This document shows positions 37,460-48,859 of a DNA stretch of 64,000 nucleotides, piece after piece. A program made the translations under genes and the position numbers. The number at the start of each line of letters is the position of its first letter. Positions within the stretch are counted from its first letter, which is position 1. Source of the DNA: Membranipora membranacea (taxonomy: Eukaryota > Bryozoa > Gymnolaemata > Cheilostomatida > Membraniporidae); contig OU612074.1 of assembly GCA_914767715.1 (NCBI GenBank), positions 4,973,501-5,037,500 on the forward strand, written 5' to 3'. The notes under the pieces were generated by a model that was not told the DNA's origin, ran no database searches, and was given only the letters and a program-made list of their open reading frames with translations.

Positions 37460-40400
37460 TAACCAAGTGAAGCTTATCTGTTGACTATAATATGGTAGTA
37501 AAGGAAATAATGGATGAGATTAAAGCTAAAAATGAATTGAAGCCACCCTTCCTTGACGTACTATGCGATATTATTATATTTATAATTAGGCTTTCAAATT
37601 TGTTGATATGCCAACCAGTCACAAGATATAATGATACTGATATGTCGCTGTTTGGGTGGTAAAATTGTTTTCAGAAAAACTCATCCATTGACCTGGACGT
37701 CAGAACTTCATTAAAAATCAGGAATTCTGTCAAGTCTTTGAGAGAATTTTCAACCAGCCTCTACATTATGGTACACCTCATTATTCCTGATATTAGGAGA
37801 ATTTTCATTCAGCTAACAGGAATAAATGAACATAAATGCAGCAAACATCTATTACGTTCCTTTTTTATTGACTAAAGAAATGGTTACACCAGAAATGTTG
37901 TGCTGTTCTTCACTTTCTTAATTCACTCGATTCTATTGTATGCAGCATCATCATGGTATCCTTTTCATATCCACAAATGAATTACAATGTCTAGAGGCAT
38001 ATCAGAGGCTATGAGTCTTCGATATTCTGGAAAGGTGAAAAAGATACAAACCGCCATATACATGAGATGATACCCTCGATCCCCAAAATTGACTGTTTGT
38101 ACCACACAAGTTTTGTCAGAACAAAGTGCTGAACAGCGCTGCTAGGTGAATGTTTGTTATGTACATTTTACATTTCTCTTTTACCCATCAAAAGTCCTGA
38201 TCAGAGTTTTTTTTTCCGATGATGTGCATTTGCCGATGATTTTATGCATACAATTGTTATCACCTGTGTTTCCTTCCATTCATCTTATTCTGAAATGTAA
38301 CACATGATCTGTCAATCGTATATTGCTAACTATGTAACTGGACAGTGAAAACAAAATGTATATATATATATTTCAACTGGGGCAGAGTATTTTTTATTAT
38401 TGTTATATTCAGTTTTGTAAACCAAAGCTTTTTTATTTCACGCTATTCAAAGTTATTTCTGCAAACAATTGGTTAATTGGCAAATAATAAAGCAAAAGCC
38501 TATGTGGCTATGTTTTAATCCTCGTAATAACAACTTTTGCATTTATTACCATAAAACATCAAACCATTTACCATTGTGAATGCCCATTCGAGGCAGTTTT
38601 CTCACCAAACCAAAATCACCAAATCTTTTAAGACAAATTGAAGGTAACTCATAGCATAGGCCTCAGATTAAATCTAAAGCCTAAACCGATGATAAACCTT
38701 AGTTCTTAAATTGGATGCCATTGAATCGGCTGTCAATGTGTAGTATGACAGACAAGCTGGGAATTCTTCATAAACGCTCTCAAAATAGCCTACATCCAGA
38801 ATCATAATCCTTATCCTGATGCTCATTTATTTCTTTTACTGCAACAATAATGTCTACAAGTGCGTCATCAGAGATTAATGCCATTCACTATCTTGTCATT
38901 CAATAACAAATATATTCTGTGTTATTTTAGCTGGTTTACTAAGGCAATTTTAAATTTTTGAAGATTTGAAAATTATTTATGATTCAAACTTTCAGAAAAA
39001 TTGTGAATAAAATAGGTCTAGATCTAGGTCTGAACGGTGCAAAATTGTTTTTGGTCTGGATAGTGTAATTTGCCCAGTGAATTTGAGTTGGCCTTTAAAA
39101 TCCAGCCATAATTTCTGAACTGGTTTAGCAGAATTATTCAGCCAGCTCAACTTGTCAATCTTAGATTTTGTTTGATAGCTTATCTAGAGTTTAACGCTCA
39201 AACAAACCCAATCAGTCAAAAGAAAGTTACATTCTCCGAAAACCCCACTGACCGGTATAGTCTAAGAGGTAAGCATATTTTCAAAGACTAAATATGGCTG
39301 AAATTTGACCAGTTCTTTGAATCAACAGACCCTGATTGACACTGAAAGATTTAAGGGCCAACGGCTTGTGCACCTCCCACTAACTGTGTTTCTCTCTTAT
39401 CATTATATAAGGTATTTATAACTCATTAGTACAGAGATGGTGATACATGTCACAGACAGCTTTTAGTATTTGTAATTAAAAATAAGGATTTTTGAAGGTG
39501 ACTCTAAATTAAGATATAACATGAGCTGAACAAACAAGATTTACACAATGAAATTCTCCTTCATTTCACATACTTTGAATGAGATCAAACTGCTGGTGTT
39601 TTTATGACATTATTCAAGTCCTAAGTACTGATGCCTTACATGTTTTGTGGGTATGATAAAATTTGTGTTATTCTCAAACATACATGTGGCAGACTCCTAT
39701 CTAAGTCGTCATAAGTTTCAAAGTGCCATTTTGTCAGACTGCGGTATAAACACATTTTATAGGGTATGCTCACAGAAAAAATATCAGACAATATTTTGGG
39801 TTGGAATATTATTTCAATTTAACACCAGATGAAATGTGCATACATGTTCAAGCCTATTTCTGGGATCAATGGCTTGCTTGACACCCTACCCATCTTCTCA
39901 CCAGGTAAATTTGAGTACACCAGTGTAGATTTTGCAGAAATTCTTAAATACTATAGGACCATCCTGATGGCTTTTTTATTATAGTAGGAAGCTTGAGGTG
40001 ATTGCAATAATCCCTAATGACCCATTTGAACACATTATTGCTACAGTGGCAGAATCAAACATTTATTTTGTAATAAAACTTCAAACTAGCCTTAAATAAT
40101 AATAGACAACAGTGACGTATTTGCTTAAAACCCTTGACGCCTTAAAAATATCTTTCATCTATCTTCTTACTACTATGATATTGTTGTTTGTTATGAATGT
40201 TGAATGAGGGCTGATGCAGTACATGTTTGATTGATCTAGAATTATCTTCACTTGGGGTTGTAGCTTATAATGAGAGGTTTAAATAAACGTGTTCACTTGT
40301 ATAGGGTTAACACTAACTGATTCATGTTCTATTGAATACTACATAGCATGCATATAAAGGATTAAAATGATTGTGGGGTCAGAGGTTAACAATTGTAAAA

Positions 40401-41199
40401 AAGCGATTCATACTATACAACTAATCTCTTTTTTAATGAACATAAATGTCACCATATGCACGTTTTAATATTAATGTGGCGGTCTCGCTGTAACACTTTC
40501 ATCAAAGCTCTCAAAATAACATTGCCCTATCTTCTAAATGGCATTTTATGAGCATAATCTTCAAATAATAGGTAATAAAGTATTCAACTGAGTCAATGTG
40601 GATTATCATTACCTCCCATGTATAATACTTCTGTAGTAATTGAATTGTCTCAACTACCTATTCAAATTCAATGGTACACAGATCTTGTGTCAATATATCT
40701 TACGTTTAATCTTTCTTTGTCTTGAATTTGCATCAGATGCTGAATATTCTCGTATTAAAACCGATTGCTATTATTAGGCACATCTCTATGGAAATCAGGT
40801 CAAAATCTGGGGGATTTGTTTTAATCACTGCGATGAAACTATTAGACGATTCAAAGAATTTCCAGAGACCTCGTACATAACAGATGGTAACATTTTCTTG
40901 CTGATATCAGGGCATGGGAAGAACTGGTCATGTGCAGGGTTGATTGAAGATTACACAGTGGTAATTGTATACTCCTTACTATATCAATACACTGTAACAT
41001 GAATCAGGCTGCAGGTCTTGACAAGCCAAAACACAGTCCTACGGTTTTCTTGCGGTTCACACTTTGATGTCATATTATCTTGGCTTTTATGAACGCATAT
41101 GGTGATTATAAAAAGCACCCTGTCGACATGATGTGCGATATCTATGATGAAATATAGTCGGTTTCATAATTAGTGCAATAAATCATAACCTCAGGAACA
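37460..41199. repeat. B5-B6 spacer
   Basis: No supported gene. About 37560-39180 matches 42560-44040 (B6 upstream). A TA microsatellite is at 38350-38370. About 39960-41180 matches the downstream flanks of B5, B7 and B8. Confidence 0.6.
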
Positions 41200-41482
41200 G
41201 GTTTGAATTTAAATAATGTTTATTTTGTGAGATTTTATAAAAACTACCAGTGAAAAATTTTATATGCTCATCAATCATACATATCACTCATTGATGAATA
41301 CAGCTTATGTGTTGAGATCTTGGCCTGATTTGAAAATATGATAGGTCTCAAATTCAAAACAGAGCTTCCAAATTTGAATATATGTGTTGATTTGATATGC
41401 TAGCATCCTTTTTATCTCTGTCTGCGCCCATACCCATATCGTTATTGCTGCCTGTGTCCTTATCTTTGTATGTCACTGCATC
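41200..41482 (-). other. B6 noncoding 3' terminal exon
   Basis: Acceptor TTCTTGCAG at 41483-41485, exon start GATGCAGTGACATACAAAG and AATAAA at 41219-41224. The donor GTAAGT starts at 41756. Confidence 0.65.
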
Positions 41483-41764
41483 CTGCAAGAAAACCAAACA
41501 AAACTGTTATCATGAGGCAAATCTAAAAAGCGAGTGAATTTCTAATCCGCAAAAAAATTGGTGGGTATACCACGAATGCATTGACACAACAGAGAGTGCG
41601 CTATATGGAGGTAAGAGGACTTCTCTAGTCTGATTTTGGAGAAAAAAACAGCTTAAGGGTTGTCCGACTTTGCTCCCATGTTTTCATTCCAACTGTGAAC
41701 TTTTTTCCTGATTGTTATTGTACTAGCATGAAAGTCAACACTTAGTATAAACTTACTTGCTCAC

Positions 41765-42360
41765 TTAAGTTGATTCTGCTGTCTCGGTTTTTCCACCTCT
41801 ACGGCGACATTGGCATTTTGGTCGTCGTTGGCCATCCTCTCTTGGTGAGCCTGTTCTCTCACCATCTCCTTGTCCCTCTCCTCTTTGTGGTCGTCTTCTT
41901 TCACCCTCTCCCTGTCTTCTTTCTCCCTCTCTCTCTCCTTGTCCGTCCCCTCTTGCCCCTCCTCTTCTTCTGCCTTCTCCTTGTCCATCCCTGCCTCCTC
42001 TTGGTGGTCCTCTTCTCTCTCCCTCACCTCGCCCCTCGCCCATTTCTCCATCAGCCATCGGTTTTTCTCCGTTGAACATTCGACTTAATGGCCCTTTTCC
42101 ACATCGGCAACGCATTCTTCCATCTTCCTGGGCCTCAATTTCACCATCAACAGCACCATCAACATCGCCATCACTTTGTGCGATACAAGCACCTGATATG
42201 GAAGAAATAAAAATAATGGTTTAAATCTTCTCTAAAACTTGAATTTTGAAATTCTCAAAGCCAAAAAGTCAATAAATGGATGTGTTGTTTACTCAGGTAT
42301 CTTTACAATGTACTCACCAACTATAACTGCGAAGAGAAGAGTGATTGTTAACTTGTTCAT
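41765..42360 (-). CDS. B6: CxC Arg/Gly/Glu-rich secreted protein
   Basis: Coding exons are complement(42318..42360) and complement(41765..42192), giving 156 aa. The intron is only 125 bp, the shortest in the family. The signal peptide is MNKLTITLLFAVIVG then ACIA. Mature features are acidic 20-38, CRC at 43-45, conserved GPLSRMFNGEKP (48-59), RRGPPRG at 74-80, RGD at 95-97 and CQC at 141-143, ending in a short Thr/Ser tail. It is shorter than B5 through loss of whole codons in the central repeats. Function is unknown. Confidence 0.85.
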
Positions 42361-42443
42361 GATTCCTGTATACTAGTGGTCTCACTATGTTCTGTTGGAT
42401 ACTTAGCTAGAAGCTGTGTACCTTACAATCCATCATGTCCTGC

Positions 42444-42451
42444 CTTTTATA
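42444..42451 (-). promoter_or_regulatory. B6 TATA box
   Basis: TATAAAAG, 91 bp before the ATG. It is followed by GCAGG as in B7, B8 and (with changes) subfamily A. Confidence 0.8.
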
Positions 42452-42479
42452 GTAAATCTGTCATCCAAATGTAGCTCAT

Positions 42480-43332
42480 CAGTTGAGGATAATCTGGGAT
42501 TAAATGAGATGATGGATCAGATAAAATCTAAAATTGAATTGAAGCTCCCTTCCTTGACGTTCTATGCAGTATTTTCATATTTATAATTAGGCTTTCAAGT
42601 TAGTTGATATGCCATCCAGGCACAAGATATTATGATACTGATATGTCGCTGTTTGGGTGGGAAAATTGTTTTCAGAAAAAATCATCCATTGACCTGGACG
42701 TCAGGACTTCATTAAAAATCAGGAATTCCGTCAAGTCTTTGAGAGAATTTTCAACCTGCCTCTACATTATGGTAAACCTTATTATTCCTGATATTAGGAG
42801 AATTTTCATTCAGCTAACAGGAATGAATGAACATAAATGCAAGACAGCAAACATCTATTACGCACACGTTTTTTAACTAAAGATATAGTTACACCAGAAA
42901 AGTTGTGCTGTTCTTCACTTTCTTAACTCACTTGATTCTATTGTATGCAGCATATTCATGGTATTCTTTTCATATCCACAAAGGAATTACAATGTCTAGA
43001 GGCATATCAGAGGCTATGAGTCTTCGATATTCTGGAAAGGTGAACAAGATACAAATCGCCACATACATGAGTTGATACCCTCAAATTAACTATTTGCACC
43101 ACGAAAATCTAGTCAGAACAAAGTGCCATACAGCGCTGCTAGGTGAATGTTTGTTATGGACATTTTACATTTTGCTTTTTCCCCATCAAAAGTCCTCATC
43201 AGAGTTTTTGTCCTATGATGTGCATTTGTCGATGATTTTATCACCTGTGTTATCCTCCATTCATCTTAAATTCTGAACTGTAACACATGATCTCCAAATC
43301 ATATATTGCTAACTATGTAACTGGACAGTGAA

Positions 43333-43376
<44 letters not shown>

Positions 43377-45340
43377 TATATATATTTCAAATGGGATAGA
43401 GTGTTTTCTAATATTGTTATATTATTTAGTAAACCAAAGCAGGAGTCCTTTTTATTTCACACTATTTAAAGTAGTTTCTGCAAACATTTGGTTAGGTAAA
43501 GCGACTAATAAATTAAAGCTATGTTTTTATCCTCGTAATAACAAATTTTGCATTTGTTACCATAAAACATCAAACCATTTACCTTTGTGAATGGCTATTC
43601 AAGACAGTTTTCCAATCAAACCAAAATCTTTCAAGACAATAATTGAAGGTAACTCATAGCAAAGGCCTCAGATTAAATCTAAAACCTAAACCAACGATAA
43701 ACCTTAGTTCTAAAATTGGATACCATTAAATCGGCTATCTATGTGTAGCATGACAGACAAGCTGGGAATCCTTCATAAACGCTCTCAAAATAGCCTACAT
43801 CCAGGATCTGATTCCTAATCCTGATGCTCATTTATTTCTCGTAATGCAACAATAATGTGCACAAGTGCGTCATCAGAGATTAATGCCATTTACTATCTTG
43901 TCATTCAATAAGAAATATATTCTGCGTTATCTTAGCTGGTTAACTAAGGCACCTTTAATTATTGAAGATGTTGATAATTATTTATGATTCAAACTTTCAG
44001 AAAAATAGTGAATAAAATGGCATGAAATAAACGGCGTTTGCACCTCCCACTAACTGTATTTCTCTCTAATCACTATATAAGGTATTTATAGCTTATTAGC
44101 ACAGAGATGGTGATACAGGTCACAGATAGCCTTTAGTATTTGTAATTAAAATTTAGGATTTTTTAAGGTGACTCTAAATTAAGATATAACATGATCTGAA
44201 CAAAGAAGATTTACACAATGAAATTCTCCCTCACTGCACATATTTTGAATGAGATCAAACTGATTGTGTTCCTATGTCAATATTAAAGACCTGAGTACCG
44301 ATGCCTTAAACGTTTTGTGGGTATGATAAAATTTGTGTCATACTTAAACACACATGTGACAGACTCCTATCTAAGTCGTCCAAAGTGTCATTCTGATGGC
44401 TTGCTTGACTGCAACCCTTCTTCTAAACAGGTAAATTTGAGTGTGCCGGTGTAGATTTTGCAGAAATTGTTATATATTATGGGAATATCCTGATGGCTTT
44501 CTTATTATAGTTGGAAGCTTGAGATGATTATGATAATCCTCAATGACGTATTTCAATACATTATTAGTACAGATAAATGCTATTTTTAGAGCTCTGATGT
44601 AGGTTTTCTAGTTATAATGCTGAGATAATGATTTAAGGCTAGTATTATGATCTTCAAATTATAAGTCGATATGAAAGGGCAAAATTTGAATGGCTTGATA
44701 ATTTGTTTTGACCATAATTGCTGAAGTTTGAGGTGAACGGGATGACTTTCATCTAACAGGATGGTGTGATTATGTTCAGTGAAATAGGATTGAATAATAA
44801 TTTGAAAGGAAATGTATTCATGGAGTAAACTTGAATCAATGTCTTCTTCTGAATTTCGGAAAGAAACCGGCTAAATTTCGAATTTCTCAAGGAGAATACA
44901 TAACTTCAAAGATGCTCACAAGGCCTGCTGTTTTCACAACTCGAATCTTCAAAGCAGTGGTCTATCTAAATAGATGTTTAATCTTATCCAAACTAACATC
45001 GGTTGCTAGGTTCAATGGTTTGGGAGTATGTATCAAGACATCTGTTGGTGTCAAATTCAGTCCTGTATTTTGTTAATAAAAAATTAGTCGGTGGCACACA
45101 TCATGTTGCGAACAATAAATGTTTTCTACATTCCCACAGAGAACTCTATAACATCAGCACATGTGCAGAGATTAGGCTAGATAATAGAAAATAGGAATAC
45201 ATATCTCATAGTTGGCATGGTAAGAAATGTGGCCATACACCCTAATTGTATTACTATGAGCATGTTATATTTTTAATGTTCAATCCTATCGGGAATTTCA
45301 AAAAGGTGTTATTATTTTTCAGGTAGCATTGAAAACAAAG
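42480..45340. repeat. B6-B7 spacer, left part
   Basis: No supported gene. It duplicates the B5 upstream flank. A long TA microsatellite occupies 43339-43385. Sequence at 44040-44520 matches 39360-40020. Confidence 0.6.
43339..43385. repeat. (TA)n microsatellite
   Basis: About 45 bp of alternating TA; the shorter homologue is at 38350-38370. Confidence 0.95.
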
Positions 45341-45354
45341 TTGTTCTGTTCGAA

Positions 45355-46660
45355 GATCTTCATCAATATATCCGAATATCCAAAATGAAATCTCACCTAG
45401 CAGAAGTACTTAACGCTAATCAATATGCCTACCAACAGATACTCAGTACCACCGATGCAATACTGCAGTTGATAGATGACTGGACATCCGTTCTGGACTC
45501 AAATACTAATGTGAAACTAATACAAAATGCATGCCTTGATTTTTCCAAAGCCTTCGATAGGATGCAGCACCCCATGCTGATATATAAAATGAATCATCTT
45601 GGTTTTAATGCTAATGTCATTGCCTTAGTAGAAAGTTTTTTGGAGTCAAGACAAACATGTGTAAAATACTGTGATAATTTTTCTGACTACTAACCCATTC
45701 AAGTAGGTGCCCCTCAAGGAACCAAACTGGGCCCCATCCTTTGGCTAATTTATGTTGATGACTTAAAATCTTTTGATTATGATACAAAATGTATCAAATA
45801 TGCTGATGATACAACCTTTTATAAGCTTATCATTGATCTATCCACTGAGAACATATCTGATGCAATACTGTTAGCAAACACCTGGTCTGAGCAAAACAAC
45901 ATGATTTTGAATTCCAGCAAAACTGTGATACTGAATGTAGCTTTTACAAACAAACCTGCTATGTACCTTCGTATATCCTATGGAGATGATAGCCTCTATA
46001 TCTCTCCCTCTGAGCATACCAAGGTTTTAGGCGTATTCATAGACAACACACTAACTTTCAGCAATCATGTTGACTATATTATATCTAAATGCTCTCAACG
46101 ATTATACTTGATGAGACTGCTAAAATGCATGGGCATGGATAGTGATAGCCTCAGAACCTTCTATATAGCTAACATTAAGTCTATAATCGCCTACGCTGCA
46201 TGGTATAATCTACTATCAGACACCGATAAAACACGACTCAAGAGGATCCAGCGCTCTGCTGCTCGGATTGTGCTGCCATTCTCTGACAACTACGAGCAGA
46301 GGCTGGATCTCTGAGCACTGCCACCCATCACAACATTCCTGCACACCACTTGCAGTGAACATTTCACTAGAATAGCTGACAACGATAATCACCCCTTGAA
46401 CTCTCGTATTAAAATAAACTCAAACAGAACATCTGCTCGTAGAGCAAAAATAGATAAATATAGGCCATCCAAGTGTAAAACAACCAAAAGACAATAATAC
46501 CTTTTTTGAATTTTATATGCGATTTTTTAACTAATGCAGCTCAGACTCCTTTTATTTTTATTTTCCCATGTATGTGCTGTACATTCGATGCTATCAACCT
46601 ATCACAGGATGGATATTAGAATTTAGGCAATAAACAAACTTCAAACTTCAAACTTCAATC
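45355..46660 (+). pseudogene. Degenerate LINE reverse transcriptase
   Basis: One reading frame runs from about 45385 to 46496. It shows reverse transcriptase landmarks in order: DFSKAFD, APQGTKLGP, catalytic YADD at 45799-45810, then a KVLGVFID block and a C-terminal LKRIQRSAARIV segment. Two in-frame stops (45691-45693, 46312-46314) break it. It is 5'-truncated with no endonuclease domain. The 3' end is CAATAAAC followed by repeats of AAACTTC (46637-46656), a CR1/Jockey-like tail. It lies downstream of B7; the paralogous site at about 34305-34325 is empty. Confidence 0.85.
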
Positions 46661-47539
46661 AATATAAATAGATACGACTTATCATAAAGGCCATAAAATA
46701 GGATGTCTTCAACCAAGCCGTAAATAGTTATTGACGACAGTGACAGATTTGTTTGAAAACTTTGATATTAAAAAAATAACCTCCATCTATCTTCTTACTG
46801 CTAATCTCATTTTTAATGAACATAAATGTCACACTGTATTCTTTAATACTAGTGTGGCGGATTGCTGAAACACTTACATCCAAGGTCTAGAAATAACATT
46901 TATCAATCTTGTTATCAAAAATCCATGTCATTTATGGACATGATCTTCAAATAATCTGATGATAAAGTATTCCACTGCGTCATTGATGATTATCATTACC
47001 ACCAACTTGAATTTTCCACATATACCTTTTCAAATTCAGTTCCACAATGATCTTGTGTCATTATATAATACTTTTAATCCTTTCTTTGTTTTGAGTTTAC
47101 AACAGGAGGTGAATATACTCATACTTAAAAAACCCATTGTGACTATTAAGCACATCTCTATGGTTACAGGGTGAACATCAATCATGGCAATGAAATTAGG
47201 TGTATAATGAAAATATTCGAACACTTTCAGATATCTACAATGCATTATGGATGGACAAAATTTCTTTCTGGTATCAGGGCTTGGGAAAAACTGGTCTTGT
47301 AAGGGTTGATTGGTGATTACACTAAGGTAACTGTTTACTTTTTGACAATGTCTCATGACTGTACAATTAATCAGGCTGCAGAAGTTCTACCGTTTTCTTA
47401 CATATAAGACTTTGAGGTTATATTGTCTAGCCTAATATGTATGCATGTTGTGATTCATAAGGGAATCTGTTCACATGGTGTGTGATATCATCGATAGATT
47501 ATAGTACATTAATGTGGGAAATAATACCTCAGGAGCAAG

Positions 47540-47826
47540 CTTCAATTAAATAATATTTATTTATCACATTTTGAAAAAAAACCACCGGTGAAAAAAATAG
47601 CAAAGGGCTCATTATACAATTAAACATATCACATAAAAATGAATACAGCTTCTGGATAGAGATCTCACTGGCCTTATTTGATAAATGTGATAGGTCTCAA
47701 ATATAAAAAAAAACTGCAATATTCCAAAATAAGTGGCGATATGCAAGTATCATTTGTCCCTCTGCCTGCGCCCATACCCATATCATTATTGCTGCCTGTA
47801 TCTTTATCATTGTCTGTCACTGCCTC
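47540..47826 (-). other. B7 noncoding 3' terminal exon
   Basis: Acceptor TTCTTTTAG at 47827-47828, exon start GAGGCAGTGACAGACAATG and AATAAA at 47556-47561. The donor GTAAGT begins at 48064. Confidence 0.65.
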
Positions 47827-48072
47827 CTAAAAGAAAACAAACAAAATTGTTATCAATAAGCAAAGCTGTAAGGCGAGTAAATTTTTTTCTATTCGCAACC
47901 GAGTGGGTTGTATACAATAAATGCATCAATTCAACAGCAAGTGTGCTATATAAAGGCATCAAGACTTCTCTAGCCCGATTATAGATGTTTTCATAACAAC
48001 TGTTAACATTTTGTCCTGATTGGTATTGTACTAGCTTGAAACTCAACACTTAGTTTGAACTTACTTTAATAC

Positions 48073-48749
48073 TTAAGCTGAGTTTTCTGTCTCGGCTCTT
48101 TCACCTCTTGGGCGACATTGGCACTTTGGTCGTCTTTCTCCATTCTCTCTTTGTGGTCTCTCACCATCTCCTTGTCCCTCTCCTCTTGGTGGTCCTCTTC
48201 TTCCTCCTTCTCCCTCTCTTTGTCCCCCTCTGTTCCCTCCTCGTGGTCCTCTCCTTCCTCCCTCTCCTAGTTCCTCACCCTCCCCTCTTTGGCCGCCTCT
48301 TCTTCCACCTTCTCCTTGTCCATCCCTGCCCCCTCTTGGTGGTCCTCTTCTCTCTCCCTCAACTCGCCCCTCTCCCATTTCTCCATCAGCCATTGGTTTT
48401 TCTCCGTTGAACATTCGACTTAATGGCCCTTTTCCACATCGGCAACGCATTCTTCTATCTTCTTGGGCATCAATTTCACCATCAACAGCACCATCAACAT
48501 TGCCATCATTTTGTGCAATACAGGCACCTGAAATAAAAGAAAATAGAAGTAATAATGGTTTAAAAATTCAATGGTAATGTATTAATATCACCTGTTGAAT
48601 CTAGGCGATTCACAGAATGTTTGTGAATTTTGAAATTGTCAAACCGAAACCATGAAGTCAATAAATGGGTTTGTTGATTACTCAGGTATCTTTACAATGT
48701 ACTCACCAACTACAACTGCGAAGAGGAGAATGACTGTTAACTTGTTCAT
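48073..48749 (-). CDS. B7: CxC Arg/Gly/Glu-rich secreted protein without RGD
   Basis: Coding exons are complement(48707..48749) and complement(48073..48527), giving 165 aa. The signal peptide is MNKLTVILLFAVVVG then ACIA. Mature features are an acidic lead, CRC at 43-45, GPLSRMFNGEKP, and two separated RRGPPRG repeats (74-80 and 124-130). A copy-specific central segment GEELGEGGRRGPRGGNRGG follows, with CQC at 150-152 in a CRPRG context like subfamily A. The RGD of B6/B8 is replaced by RGE. Function is unknown. Confidence 0.85.
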
Positions 48750-48833
48750 GATTTCTATATATCTGTGTTTTCACTGTTGTACTGTTGGATGGTTAGCTAG
48801 AAGCTGTGTACCTTACAATCCATTCTGCCCTGC

Positions 48834-48841
48834 CTTTTATA
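48834..48841 (-). promoter_or_regulatory. B7 TATA box
   Basis: TATAAAAG, 92 bp before the ATG, same context as B6. Confidence 0.8.
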
Positions 48842-48859
48842 GTAAATCTGTCAACCAGA

